Positions 40,783 through 50,554 of a stretch of 64,000 nucleotides of DNA are shown piece by piece. Within the stretch, counting starts at the first letter, position 1, and the number at the start of each line of letters is the position of its first letter. The translations under genes and the position numbers were made by a program. Source of the DNA: Enterococcus wangshanyuanii (GTDB lineage Bacteria > Bacillota > Bacilli > Lactobacillales > Enterococcaceae); contig NZ_CP021874.1 in assembly GCF_002197645.1 (NCBI RefSeq), positions 372,001-436,000 on the forward strand. Reading direction: 5' to 3'. The notes under the pieces were generated by a model that saw only the letters and a list, made by a program, of their open reading frames with translations, was not told the origin of the DNA and ran no database searches.

Positions 40783-41337
40783 ATGATTTATTTTAATAAA
40801 GAACTTGTTTGCCTAGAAGGAAAAGAAATCAAGCGAAATCAGACCAAATTGCGCAGCTATATTGAGTATTATCAGGAGCACAAACACATTGAAAATCTGG
40901 ATCAAGTGATTTATGAAGTTGAATACCACGATAATGGTTTGAATGAGGGAGATCAAGGTGGTCTATTTTGGGGAATCTCCCACGTAATGCCAGGCACGAT
41001 CGGGAACGAATATCACATGACTAAAGGACATCTTCATAAAAAAGCAGAGACGGGTGAGTATTATTGGGGATTGAAAGGGATCGGACTACTCTTACTTGTA
41101 TTTGAAGATGACAGCTATGAGCTGCAGAAAGTCCGTGAAGGTTCTGTCCACTATATTCCAGGAAATACAAGTCATCGTTTAATCAATTGTGGAGTTGAAA
41201 CATTATCTGTCGGTGCCTGCTGGTTTACAGAATCCGGACATGACTATTCAAATTGTCATTTTCCAATTAGAGTTGTAAAGAATGGAGAGAATAAGGTTGA
41301 AATCATCAATAGTACGTCCAAAAATCAAAATAAATAG
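40783..41337 (+). CDS. Cupin-type phosphoglucose isomerase homologue, copy 2
   Basis: 184 residues, same GPI cupin family as the preceding gene: HVMPGTIGNEYHMTKGHLHKKAETGEYYWGLKG holds the His and Glu ligands, and HYIPGNTSHRLINCG the last His. It is closer to the canonical length of archaeal enzymes. ATG 40783 follows AAAGGAGTG. The downstream isomerase gene starts 41 bases before this stop. Substrate probably glucose-type or related hexose phosphate. Confidence 0.82.
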   Translation: MIYFNKELVCLEGKEIKRNQTKLRSYIEYYQEHKHIENLDQVIYEVEYHDNGLNEGDQGGLFWGISHVMPGTIGNEYHMTKGHLHKKAETGEYYWGLKGIGLLLLVFEDDSYELQKVREGSVHYIPGNTSHRLINCGVETLSVGACWFTESGHDYSNCHFPIRVVKNGENKVEIINSTSKNQNK

Positions 41338-43033
41338 CACTGCGACAGTCGTGACTTCATATGATAAGATTGTCCAGTTTATACAAGCAAAACAAACAAA
41401 AAAGTCGTTTAGATTAGCGATTGAATGCTATCCGGTAACGAATGAAGCACTTTTATTGGATCAATTGATTCAGCCGTTAAACCCTGAGCTAGTCTTGTCG
41501 GCAGATGATCTATTTATGGAACCAGTAAAAGTCAAAGAAAAAATTCAGGACAATCTAACAGAGGATCGCATTTTTGGTTTGATGAGTCATCATAAACTGA
41601 CTGACTTTATCGATGAAGGAAAATATAAGCAATCTTCTGAACGTTTAGCTGAACAGACTACGAAAGGCGGTCTATCGATCATTTATGGTATGGGTGCTGC
41701 TCTTGTTGAAAATGTGGATATGATCATTTATGTCGACCTAGCTAGATGGGAAATCCAAAAAAGATATCGTTCCGGTAATTACAGTAACTGGCTTGGAGAG
41801 AATGCTGGAGAAGATCCACTAAAAATGATCAAACGCGGCTACTTCTTCGAGTGGCCGCTGGCAGATCGCTACAAAAAGGAGCTTGTGGACAAAATCGACT
41901 TTCTACTGGATATCCATGAGGAAGAAGAGCCTAAACTTTTGAGCTATCAAGACTATTTGAAAGGCTTAGAAGCTGTTGCTCATCAGCCGTTTTCGCTCGT
42001 TCCCTTTTTTGATCCTGGTGTTTGGGGCGGTACTTGGATGCAAAAACAATTTCAAGTTGGTTTAAATGAACAAAATCTAGCTTGGAGTTTCAACGGTGTG
42101 CCAGAAGAAAACAGTTTACTACTAGATTTTTCAGACATTAGTATAGAAACACCGGCAAATAATCTCCTTTTTTATCAAGCAGAAAAACTGCTGGGTGCTC
42201 GGGCTTTTGGACGTTTTGGTCATGAGTTTCCGATTCGTTTCAATTTTCTTGATACGATGGATGGACAAAATCTTAGCTTACAGGTTCATCCAAAAGTAGA
42301 CTATGCTCAAGAACAATTTGGGATTACTTACACGCAGGATGAAAGCTACTATGTGTTAGAGGCAAAAAATGAGGCTGTTGTCTATCTTGGCGTTAAGCAA
42401 GGGGTAGAAAAAGCGGAACTGATCAACGCACTAAAAGCAGCAGAAAAAGGGGCCGGTTTTGATGATGGAAAATATATTTATCGCCATAAAATGAAAAAAC
42501 ATGATCATTATTCGATTCCTTCTGGAACGATCCATTCAAGCGGAAAAGATTCAGTCATTTTAGAAATCAGTGCTACCCCAAATCGATTTACGTTCAAATT
42601 ATGGGATTGGGATCGTGTGGATTTCGATGGATTGCCTCGTCCGGTCAATATTGAACATGGGGAGAAAAATATCGAGATATACAAAGATGCCGAATGGGTA
42701 GAACGAGAATTGATCAATCCATTTGTAATCGTAGCCCAAGCGGAAGGATGGATCGAAGAAAAAACAGGACTGCACGAAACTGAATTTATTGAAACAAGAC
42801 GACATACGTTTAGTAAAAAAGTGACGCATGAAAATCATGGCAGCGTCAATGTGTTGAATCTTGTTGAGGGAGAATGTGCACTCGTTACTAGTCCTTCAGG
42901 AGAGTTTGAACCGTTTGAAGTTCAATATGCCCAAACGTTTATCATACCGGCGACGATTGCTCATTATCAGATAGAACCATATGGCGCGAGCAAAGGTAAA
43001 ACAGTCAAAACGATCAAGGCGTATGTACGCTAA
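41297..43033 (+). CDS. Fusion of a kinase-like domain to class I mannose-6-phosphate isomerase
   Basis: 578 residues. The first ~210 resemble a nucleoside/uridine-kinase-type domain (AIECYPVTNEALLLDQLIQ, VLSADDLFMEPVKVKE, MIIYVDLARWEIQKRYR) but without a clear GxxGxGK P-loop. The rest is a type I phosphomannose isomerase (FDPGVWGGTWMQKQF, LSLQVHPKVDYAQ, SYYVLEAK, IPSGTIHSSGKDS) with zinc ligands kept. The chosen start is TTG 41297, 7 bases after TGGAGAG; ATG 41282 has no ribosome binding site. Last gene of PTS operon 2. It likely isomerises the product of the PTS or of the cupin enzymes; the N-terminal domain may be regulatory. Confidence 0.8.
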   Translation: MKSSIVRPKIKINSTATVVTSYDKIVQFIQAKQTKKSFRLAIECYPVTNEALLLDQLIQPLNPELVLSADDLFMEPVKVKEKIQDNLTEDRIFGLMSHHKLTDFIDEGKYKQSSERLAEQTTKGGLSIIYGMGAALVENVDMIIYVDLARWEIQKRYRSGNYSNWLGENAGEDPLKMIKRGYFFEWPLADRYKKELVDKIDFLLDIHEEEEPKLLSYQDYLKGLEAVAHQPFSLVPFFDPGVWGGTWMQKQFQVGLNEQNLAWSFNGVPEENSLLLDFSDISIETPANNLLFYQAEKLLGARAFGRFGHEFPIRFNFLDTMDGQNLSLQVHPKVDYAQEQFGITYTQDESYYVLEAKNEAVVYLGVKQGVEKAELINALKAAEKGAGFDDGKYIYRHKMKKHDHYSIPSGTIHSSGKDSVILEISATPNRFTFKLWDWDRVDFDGLPRPVNIEHGEKNIEIYKDAEWVERELINPFVIVAQAEGWIEEKTGLHETEFIETRRHTFSKKVTHENHGSVNVLNLVEGECALVTSPSGEFEPFEVQYAQTFIIPATIAHYQIEPYGASKGKTVKTIKAYVR

Positions 43034-43049
43034 AAAATAAACATGTTAA

Positions 43050-43087
43050 GCAGTACTGCAGAAGATACTCTGTGGTGCTGTTTTTTT
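43050..43087 (+). terminator. Rho-independent terminator of PTS operon 2
   Basis: GCAGTACTGCAGA pairs imperfectly with TCTGTGGTGCTG, then seven T. Confidence 0.8.
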
Positions 43088-43204
43088 ATCCAAAATGGGC
43101 GATCTAATGGATTAATAATGAAAGGTATGGTAAATTTCGTATGAAAATGAATAAAAGAAATATTTTATTATTTATTTATAGTTGGAAAGGCGGGTGTATT
43201 TACG

Positions 43205-44026
43205 ATGGAAGTGAAGAAACATGAAATCGTCGAACAGCTCTACAACCTTATTTTAAATCCTGGAACACGTGATTGGGAACGAGGGCAGTTAATAGAAGTG
43301 AAAAATAAAATAGAAACCGGTGAGAATTTCAAAGATCAGCTAGCTAAACTTGAAGCTGCCTTGCGCCCTCTGAATACGAGAAACAATCTAACTCCTGATG
43401 TAGCTGATTTTTATTCAAAAATCACAAACGACCTAATTGGAGAAAGGGTGTATGACTTTTCAAAACATATTGTTTTAGATGCCGACCATCAAGAACGTGC
43501 TATTTTTGCTGGAGGCTGTTTTTGGTGTATGGTCGAGCCTTTTGAAACACGTTCTGGGATCGTTTCTGTTTTGTCTGGATACACTGGAGGATCGGTTGAA
43601 CATCCGACTTATGATCAAGTAATCAGTGGATCGACAGGTCATGTGGAAGCGGTTGAGATCATTTTTGATACACGCATGATCAGCTATAGAGAATTAGTGG
43701 AACTATACTGGGGAATTTCTGACCCAACGGATGCATTTGGTCAGTTTCAGGATCGCGGAAATCAATACAGACCAATCATTTTTGTTCAGAATGCACAACA
43801 AAGACAGATTGCTGAACAATCGAAAGAGTCACTTAAAGATTCTGGAAAATACAAAGAGCCGATCGTGACAGAAATTCAGGCAGCAACGAAATTTTGGCCT
43901 GCAGAAAATTATCATCAAGAATTTTATAACAAACAACCCAAGCGATATAAAAAAATGAAGCATGCTCGTCAAAATCTTTTGAAGTATCAACAACTTAAAA
44001 ATAAAATTAAACGTAAAAAAAGATAG
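43205..44026 (+). CDS. msrA: Peptide-methionine (S)-S-oxide reductase with N-terminal extension
   Basis: 273 residues. The MsrA core begins near residue 98 with [14 protein letters not shown] (catalytic Cys105) and shows [23 protein letters not shown] and DRGNQYRP. The N-terminal ~95 residues are an extra helical domain that relatives usually lack, and the C-terminus is very basic. Repairs methionine sulfoxide in proteins using thioredoxin. ATG 43205 follows AAAGGCGGG. Monocistronic. Confidence 0.92.
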   Translation: MEVKKHEIVEQLYNLILNPGTRDWERGQLIEVKNKIETGENFKDQLAKLEAALRPLNTRNNLTPDVADFYSKITNDLIGERVYDFSKHIVLDADHQERAIFAGGCFWCMVEPFETRSGIVSVLSGYTGGSVEHPTYDQVISGSTGHVEAVEIIFDTRMISYRELVELYWGISDPTDAFGQFQDRGNQYRPIIFVQNAQQRQIAEQSKESLKDSGKYKEPIVTEIQAATKFWPAENYHQEFYNKQPKRYKKMKHARQNLLKYQQLKNKIKRKKR

Positions 44027-44206
44027 AAGACGCATATGAACATGTCGATATTTTCCTAGAATTAAAATGAAAACGTATTTATTTTTTTGTTTCTTGCAAG
44101 ACTATTGACATTAAAACCTATATGCGTTAATATCGAACAGTATTAATTACTAACACTGTTAGCTATTAATGGTGAAAGTGATTATTTTTAAAGAAGGAGG
44201 AGTCAT

Positions 44207-44653
44207 ATGTCATTCGCAGAAGAAGCTGAACAAGAGCTTATTCGTTTGATGGTGGAAAACCGCAATAGTGCCTTCAGCAAGTTTGAAAAGAGTAATCAAG
44301 GTGAGAATATCGTCATCAAATTTCTCTATAAGCACGGTGAACCCACTAGTCCAAAGCATTTAGCGGAATCACTGAATTTATCCAGTGCCCGAATTGCTGT
44401 TGTTTTAGGAAGTTTAGAAAAAAAGGGACTGATCGAGCGTAATATGGACCCAAATGACCGTAGAAGAATCAATGTTACTTTGACGGAGTGCGGCAAGAAA
44501 GCGGCCAAACAAGAGAAAAAACAAATGCGTGATAAAGTCGTTCAAATTTTCAAAATGATGGGCGAAGACGATACAGTACTGTTCATTGAACTCGTTGCGA
44601 AATTTGTTGACTGCGCCCAAAAATTATCTCTGAAAGAGGAAGGTGACCAATAG
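44207..44653 (+). CDS. MarR-family regulator of the ABC exporter
   Basis: 148 residues: MarR winged helix (GENIVIKFLYKHGEPTSPKHLAESLNLSSARIAVVLGSLEKKGLIER, wing DPNDRRRINVTLTE). ATG 44207 follows GAAGGAGGAG. Its stop overlaps the start of the next gene by one base, so it is the first gene of a three-gene operon and probably represses it until a drug binds. Ligand unknown. Confidence 0.9.
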   Translation: MSFAEEAEQELIRLMVENRNSAFSKFEKSNQGENIVIKFLYKHGEPTSPKHLAESLNLSSARIAVVLGSLEKKGLIERNMDPNDRRRINVTLTECGKKAAKQEKKQMRDKVVQIFKMMGEDDTVLFIELVAKFVDCAQKLSLKEEGDQ

Positions 44654-47034
44654 TGAAGATTTTTAAATATCTAGGCAAATACTGGTATGCGGTCATCGCA
44701 GTTCTTGTGCTTTTAGTCGTACAAGCCAATAGTGATCTAAGCTTACCAAACTTAACATCCGACATTGTTGATATCGGTATTCAACAAGGAGGGCTTGAAA
44801 ACTCTACGCCTGAAAAAATCAGAAAATCAACTCTTCAGGGAATTGAAATGTTCATGACTGAAGACGAAAAGAAAACCATTGAAGACAACTATAAAGAAGC
44901 AACTCAAAAAATCGATGGTGAAAAAGTAGACATTTATAAACTAGATCTGCAAGAAGGAATGACAAAAGAAAAGCTTGCTAAGATTTTTGACTTGCCGATG
45001 ATGATGTTAGCTTCCTCTCAAGCAAAAGATTCAAAAGGTGCAAGTGAAGCCAAAACAATCATCAATGACTATAAAACAATCGGAACCGATGCTGAAAAGG
45101 CCCAAAAATTAGGTGCTGAAGCAAAAGCCTTGGGCGAACAAGCACAAGCGGCTGGCGAAGCTGCAGCAAGTGCGACAGATGTTGCTACAGCAGCAGCGAA
45201 AGCTAGTGAAGCACAAAGTTTAGCGGCACAAGCACAAGAAAAGGGTGCTGAAGCTCAAACACTTGCTGATTCTCTACAAGCAAGAACAGACGCAATGCCG
45301 GCAAAAGTTGAAGCTGCCAGAAAGAAGACCGAAGATAATTTAGGGGATCTTGGAGCAAATTCACTTAGAACCGTGGGCATCCAATTAACGTTAGCTGAAT
45401 ATAAAGCGTTGAATATGGACACACAACAAATTCAAACGGACTATATCATTAAAACGGGTTCTAAAATGATTCTATTGACATTGATTTCTGCTGTTGCTGC
45501 AATTATTGTCGGTTTGATCGCTTCGATCGTCGCAGCATCTGTTGGACGAAATTTACGTGTGGGACAATATGAAAAAACATTGCAATTCTCCAATACAGAA
45601 ATGGAAAAGTTCTCACCAGCGTCATTGATCACGCGTAATACGAATGATATCCAACAAATGCAGATGGGGATCGTTATGATCATGCGTATCGTATTATATG
45701 CACCGATCCTTGGTATCGGTGGGATCTACCAAGTCTATCGAACAGGTACAGGTATGGGCTGGATCGTTGGTGTAGCCGTTGGGGCAGTGTTAATTTTAGT
45801 TCTAACCTTATTGGCAACAACGATGCCTAAGTTTAAAGCCTTGCAAAACCTAGTGGATAGAGTCAATTTAGTCTCTCGTGAAATCATCACTGGATTACCA
45901 GTTATTCGTGCCTTTTCTCGTGAAAAATTCGAAGAAAAACGTTTTGACCGTGCGAACTCAGATTTGATGAAAACTCAATTATTCGTTAACCGTGCCATGT
46001 CGATCATGATGCCGGTCATGATGTTATTGATGAATGGGATCTCTGTTTTGATCGTCTGGGTCGGTGGTCACAATATGGATACGGGACAATTACAAGTTGG
46101 AGATATGATGGCATTCATCACCTATACAATGCAAATCGTTATGGCTTTCATGATGTTGTCTATGGTTTCAATTATCCTTCCTCGTGCCAATGTTGCGGCA
46201 GGACGTGTGGAAGAAGTACTTGAAACGGTACCAACGATCGAAGATCCAAAACAACCGAAAGACGATAAACAATTTAACGGTGAAGTAAAATTCGAAGCTG
46301 TTCAATTCAGATATGGTGATGCCGATGAGGATGTCTTGCATCATATCAATTTTGTGGCGAAACCTGGACAAACAACCGCCTTGATCGGATCAACCGGATC
46401 AGGTAAATCAACCATTATCAATTTGATTCCCCGTTTATTCGATGTTACAGGTGGTCGAATTACAATTGATGGTGTCGATGTTCGTGAAATGTCCTTGCAT
46501 AAACTGCATGAAATCATCGGATTTGTACCGCAAAAAGGAGTGCTCTTCTCAGGAGATATTGCTTCAAACATCAAGTTTGGAGATGCAGATATTTCAGATG
46601 AACAAATGAAAAAAGCAGCACAAATTGCACAAGCAGAGGAATTTATCGATTCAAATGAAAAAGGCTATAGTCGCGAAATTTCTCAAGGCGGTACCAACGT
46701 TTCAGGTGGTCAAAAACAACGCCTATCGATTGCTCGTGCTTTAGCTAAAAATCCTAAAATCTTGATTTTCGATGACTCTTTTTCAGCTCTTGATAACAAA
46801 ACAGATGTAGCATTACGTAAAGCTTTATCTGAAAATATCAAAGATGTGACACAAATCATCGTTGCTCAAAAAATTTCAACGATCCTGCATGCAGATAACA
46901 TTATCGTATTGAATGAAGGACGTATCGTTGATCAAGGAACGCACGAAGAATTGATGGAATCATCACAAGTGTATCAAGAAATTGCCCAGTCACAATTAAG
47001 CAATGCTGAATTAGGCATAGAAGAAGCGGAGTAA
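44653..47034 (+). CDS. Heterodimeric ABC exporter subunit with large extracellular insertion
   Basis: 793 residues, ABC exporter half (LmrC/EfrA-like) with GTG start 44653. Between membrane segment 1 (~14-32) and segment 2 (~270-290) lies about 220 residues of Ala/Glu/Lys-rich coiled coil (KASEAQSLAAQAQEKGAEA). The nucleotide-binding domain has GSTGSGKST and signature VSGGQKQRL. Walker B is followed by Asp instead of the catalytic Glu (FDDSFS) and the H-loop His is Gln (VAQKIST), marking the degenerate ATP site. Its partner is the next gene. Probably exports drugs or lipids. Confidence 0.9.
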   Translation: MKIFKYLGKYWYAVIAVLVLLVVQANSDLSLPNLTSDIVDIGIQQGGLENSTPEKIRKSTLQGIEMFMTEDEKKTIEDNYKEATQKIDGEKVDIYKLDLQEGMTKEKLAKIFDLPMMMLASSQAKDSKGASEAKTIINDYKTIGTDAEKAQKLGAEAKALGEQAQAAGEAAASATDVATAAAKASEAQSLAAQAQEKGAEAQTLADSLQARTDAMPAKVEAARKKTEDNLGDLGANSLRTVGIQLTLAEYKALNMDTQQIQTDYIIKTGSKMILLTLISAVAAIIVGLIASIVAASVGRNLRVGQYEKTLQFSNTEMEKFSPASLITRNTNDIQQMQMGIVMIMRIVLYAPILGIGGIYQVYRTGTGMGWIVGVAVGAVLILVLTLLATTMPKFKALQNLVDRVNLVSREIITGLPVIRAFSREKFEEKRFDRANSDLMKTQLFVNRAMSIMMPVMMLLMNGISVLIVWVGGHNMDTGQLQVGDMMAFITYTMQIVMAFMMLSMVSIILPRANVAAGRVEEVLETVPTIEDPKQPKDDKQFNGEVKFEAVQFRYGDADEDVLHHINFVAKPGQTTALIGSTGSGKSTIINLIPRLFDVTGGRITIDGVDVREMSLHKLHEIIGFVPQKGVLFSGDIASNIKFGDADISDEQMKKAAQIAQAEEFIDSNEKGYSREISQGGTNVSGGQKQRLSIARALAKNPKILIFDDSFSALDNKTDVALRKALSENIKDVTQIIVAQKISTILHADNIIVLNEGRIVDQGTHEELMESSQVYQEIAQSQLSNAELGIEEAE

Positions 47035-47047
47035 GGAGGAGCAAGAA

Positions 47048-48895
47048 ATGGCAGAAGAAAAACAAAAAAGCCCTCGTCGCGGCGGTGGCCCTGGACAGAT
47101 TGCTCCAGTAGAAAAAGCAAAAGATTTCAAAGGAACGATCAAAAAATTAGTGTCGTACATCGGCGCCTATAAAATTCCTGTATTCTTTGTGATGATCTTT
47201 GCGATCGCCTCAACCGTATTCAATATTTGGGGACCAAAAATCTTATCTAAAGCAATCACAGAATTATTTAATGGTTTAATCAAGAAATATCAGGGAACCG
47301 GTGGGATCGATTTTGAGAAAATCGGTGGTATCCTATTATTCATGCTAGGTTTATACCTTGTTGCATCTTTATTCGGGATCATCCAAGGCTGGATCATGTC
47401 GACGATTTCGCAAAAAATCACGTATCGTATGAGAAAAGAAATTTCAGAAAAAATCAATCGTATGCCGATGAATTATTTTGAAAGTCGGACAACAGGTGAA
47501 GTTTTATCACGTATCACAAATGATGTGGACACGTTAGGTCAATCACTGAACCAATCAATTACTCAATTGATTACATCTGTCTTCACTATCATCGGAGTTA
47601 TCGTGATGATGCTTTCGATCTCAGTTAAAATGACGGGAATTGCGATTTTGATCGTACCGATTTCCTTTATTTTGATCATGATCGTCGTGAAAAACTCACA
47701 AAAATACTTTAAAACACAACAAGAATATCTTGGTGTGATCAATGGTAAAGTGGAAGAAACAATTGGCGGCTATAACATCGTTCGTTTATTCAATGATGAA
47801 GAAAACTCATTGAATGAATTTAAAGAACAAAATGATGTCCTATTCAAATCAGCCTGGAAATCACAATTTCTGTCAGGTTTGATGCAGCCGATCATGAACT
47901 TTGTCGGAAACTTAGGGTATGTCGCTGTTGCGATCGTCGGCGGGATCATGGCGTATAATGGTTCGATCACAGTTGGGGATATTCAAGCGTTTATCCAATA
48001 TGTGCGTAACTTAACACAGCCGATCGCTCAATTAGCGCAAGTGTCTAATATGCTTCAATCAATGGCGGCAGCTGCTGAACGTGTCTTCGAATTTCTTGGT
48101 GAGGAAGAAGAAGATCAAACGGTACCAAATCCAGTTAAAATCGATAAAGCAAAAGGGATGGTCGACTTTGACCATGTACAATTTGGTTATACACCAGATA
48201 AAATCGTTATCCATGATTTCAGTTCCCATGTGGAACCAGGACAGACTGTTGCAATCGTTGGTCCAACGGGCGCAGGGAAAACAACAATGGTCAAATTACT
48301 GATGCGTTTTTACGATGTCAATTCCGGTGCAATCAAAATTGATGGCCACAATATCAAAGAGTTCAATCGTGCCGACCTACGTAAGAATATCGGAATGGTT
48401 TTACAAGATACTTGGTTATTCAAAGGAACCATCATGGAAAATCTTCGGTATGGTCGTCTTGAAGCAACGGATGAAGAAGTCTATGCTGCTGCGAAAGCGG
48501 CACACGTTCATCATTTTATCCAAACATTGCCTGGCGGCTACAATATGGAATTGAATGAAGAATCTTCTAATATATCTCAAGGTCAAAAACAATTATTGAC
48601 GATCGCCCGTGCTATTTTAGCCGACAAACCGATCTTGATCCTAGACGAAGCAACTTCTTCTGTTGATACACGAACAGAAGGATTGATCCAGGAAGCGATG
48701 AATAACTTAATGGCTGGACGTACGTCATTTGTTATCGCTCACCGTTTATCTACGATCAAAGATGCAGATAAGATTCTTTATATGCAAGATGGAGACATCA
48801 AAGAACAAGGAACACACGATGAATTACTTGCTGAAGGTGGCTACTATGCATCGCTTTACAATTCTCAGTTTGAGGATTTAGCAGACGAAGCTTAA
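47048..48895 (+). CDS. Heterodimeric ABC exporter subunit, canonical partner
   Basis: 615 residues with six membrane helices and an N-terminal basic tail (SPRRGGGPGQIAPVEK). The nucleotide-binding domain has GPTGAGKTT, Walker B LILDEATSSVD with catalytic Glu, and H-loop IAHRLST. Its signature is altered (ISQGQKQLL). Together with the preceding subunit this gives one complete and one degenerate ATP site, as in LmrCD and EfrAB. 13 bases after its partner. Confidence 0.92.
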   Translation: MAEEKQKSPRRGGGPGQIAPVEKAKDFKGTIKKLVSYIGAYKIPVFFVMIFAIASTVFNIWGPKILSKAITELFNGLIKKYQGTGGIDFEKIGGILLFMLGLYLVASLFGIIQGWIMSTISQKITYRMRKEISEKINRMPMNYFESRTTGEVLSRITNDVDTLGQSLNQSITQLITSVFTIIGVIVMMLSISVKMTGIAILIVPISFILIMIVVKNSQKYFKTQQEYLGVINGKVEETIGGYNIVRLFNDEENSLNEFKEQNDVLFKSAWKSQFLSGLMQPIMNFVGNLGYVAVAIVGGIMAYNGSITVGDIQAFIQYVRNLTQPIAQLAQVSNMLQSMAAAAERVFEFLGEEEEDQTVPNPVKIDKAKGMVDFDHVQFGYTPDKIVIHDFSSHVEPGQTVAIVGPTGAGKTTMVKLLMRFYDVNSGAIKIDGHNIKEFNRADLRKNIGMVLQDTWLFKGTIMENLRYGRLEATDEEVYAAAKAAHVHHFIQTLPGGYNMELNEESSNISQGQKQLLTIARAILADKPILILDEATSSVDTRTEGLIQEAMNNLMAGRTSFVIAHRLSTIKDADKILYMQDGDIKEQGTHDELLAEGGYYASLYNSQFEDLADEA

Positions 48896-48911
48896 AAAGT
48901 TAAAACCGATT

Positions 48912-48953
48912 AAAGCTAGAAATGACAAGGAAGAAGTCATTTCTAGCTTTTTT
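48912..48953 (+). terminator. Rho-independent terminator
   Basis: AGCTAGAAATGAC pairs with GTCATTTCTAGCT, then TTTTTT. Confidence 0.9.
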
Positions 48954-49025
48954 CTAAACCCCCAAAATGATTGTTGCGGTTTTTTATATAAAGAAACAAA
49001 ATGCCGCAAAATTTTTTTTGAGTCA

Positions 49026-49055
49026 TTGTCAGGGAAACTGTTCTTTTGTTATAAT
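49026..49055 (+). promoter_or_regulatory. Promoter of ddh
   Basis: TTGTCA (49026-49031), 18 bases, TATAAT (49050-49055). A TTGCGG/CCGCAA inverted repeat with a wide loop lies just upstream. Confidence 0.7.
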
Positions 49056-49085
49056 CAAATTCAAGAGAAGTGGAGGAATGTAAGT

Positions 49086-50057
49086 ATGATCAAAGTAGCA
49101 ATTATTGGGTACGGGAACCTAGGACGCGGCGTCGAACGCTCGATCAAACAAAATAAAGATATGGAGTTAGTCGGTGTATTCACTAGAAGAGCACCGGAAT
49201 CTGTTCAAACCGAAGGGGCAAAAGCGTATAGGATGGATGAACTAAACGGGAAAAAAGAGGACATCGATGTTTGTATTTTATGCGGTGGATCAGCGACAGA
49301 TCTGCCAACACAAACACCAGAGTGGACAAAACTATTTAATACCATTGACAGTTTTGATACTCATGCGAAAATTCCGGAGCATTTTGCGGCAGTCGATAAG
49401 GCAGCAAAAGAAGGACAAACGACATCGATTATCTCTACGGGATGGGACCCAGGTTTGTTCAGTTTAAATCGTTTGTACGCACAAAGTATTTTACCAGTTG
49501 GCGAAACGAACACATTTTGGGGCAAAGGAGTCAGTCAAGGACATTCAGATGCGCTCAGAAGAATCGAAGGTGTTAGTGATGCGGTTCAGTATACGATCCC
49601 AAATAGTGAAGTGATCGCTAAGTTTAAAGCAGGCGAAACATTGAATTTGACAACAAGAGATAAACACTTTAGAGAATGTTTTGTTGTGTTGGAAGAAGGC
49701 AGTGATGCAGAAAAAATCCGGGAAGAAATTATTTCAATGCCGAATTATTTTGCAGATTATGACACGGAAGTGCATTTTATTACCCAAACTGAATTGGATC
49801 AAGAGCATAAAGCAATGCCGCATGGAGGTACTGTGTTGCACACTGGAACAACGCATGAAGATACGAAGCAAGTCATTGAATACAATATTCAATTAGAAAG
49901 CAACCCAGAATTTACTGCAAGTGTGTTGGTTGCCTATGCAAGAGCTTGTGTTCGTTTGGCTAAAGAGAAACAGTTTGGCGCATTCACTGTATTAGATATT
50001 CCACCGAAATATTTATCACCAAAAACGGATGAAGAATTAAGAAAAGAATTACTATAA
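49086..50057 (+). CDS. ddh: meso-Diaminopimelate D-dehydrogenase
   Basis: 323 residues: N-terminal Rossmann loop IIGYGNLGRGVERSI, TRRAPE, CILCGGSATDLPTQTPEW, STGWDPGLFSLNRLY, GKGVSQGHSDALRRIEGV and MPHGGTVLHTG. These match Ddh, which makes meso-diaminopimelate from tetrahydrodipicolinate with NADPH. ATG 49086 follows GTGGAGGA; the upstream frame from 49026 runs over the promoter. The role is presumably lysine supply, since enterococci have L-Lys peptidoglycan. Monocistronic. Confidence 0.93.
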   Translation: MIKVAIIGYGNLGRGVERSIKQNKDMELVGVFTRRAPESVQTEGAKAYRMDELNGKKEDIDVCILCGGSATDLPTQTPEWTKLFNTIDSFDTHAKIPEHFAAVDKAAKEGQTTSIISTGWDPGLFSLNRLYAQSILPVGETNTFWGKGVSQGHSDALRRIEGVSDAVQYTIPNSEVIAKFKAGETLNLTTRDKHFRECFVVLEEGSDAEKIREEIISMPNYFADYDTEVHFITQTELDQEHKAMPHGGTVLHTGTTHEDTKQVIEYNIQLESNPEFTASVLVAYARACVRLAKEKQFGAFTVLDIPPKYLSPKTDEELRKELL

Positions 50058-50059
50058 TA

Positions 50060-50109
50060 AACAAAAGGCTTACGTTTCAATCGGCAAAATGAAACGTAAG
50101 CCTTTTGTT
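50060..50109. terminator. Bidirectional terminator
   Basis: A perfect 20-bp stem (50060-50079 with 50090-50109; inner sequence CTTACGTTTCA) flanked by A and T runs, between convergent genes. Confidence 0.92.
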
Positions 50110-50116
50110 AGTCTAT

Positions 50117-50554
50117 CTAATCTTTAGCTGTATCAACTAAAATACGATAGACACGTTCGATATCTTCCTGTGTTCCACGTAATTCATAATCGGCTAGAAA
50201 AGGAAACCCGAATTTTTCTGCATATTGTTTGGCAGTCAAACAGTATTGATGATTGAAATTTTTGTTTCCACTGCCAACTACACCTAGACAATAACGATAA
50301 TTCCCATGATAATCTAAATATTCCCGCATGGTTTCGGTCAAAATTTCGGTATCGCCATTGTCTACACCATTTCCACCATCCAAATAGGTAGGAACAAATG
50401 TGAAAAATGGCTCTGTTTCATCTTCAAATGACGAATTTTCATGGATTTCCTGAACTTCGATTTGAACATCATACTGGGTATCGGCATAGTCAACTAGACG
50501 TTTTACAAAGGAACGGGTATTTCCCGAGATAGATATATACAAGATCTTCATCAT
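50117..50554 (-). CDS. nrdI: NrdI-family flavodoxin, ribonucleotide reductase activator
   Basis: 145 residues: ILYISISGNTRSFVKRL (FMN phosphate loop GNTRSF), FVPTYLDGGNGVDNGDTE and VGSGNKNFNHQYCLTAKQYA, all typical of NrdI, which supplies oxidant for the dimanganese site of class Ib ribonucleotide reductase. Here it is not next to nrdEF, as in some enterococci. Two ATG codons in tandem are possible starts, both behind GGAGGG. Confidence 0.88.
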   Translation of the reverse strand: MMKILYISISGNTRSFVKRLVDYADTQYDVQIEVQEIHENSSFEDETEPFFTFVPTYLDGGNGVDNGDTEILTETMREYLDYHGNYRYCLGVVGSGNKNFNHQYCLTAKQYAEKFGFPFLADYELRGTQEDIERVYRILVDTAKD

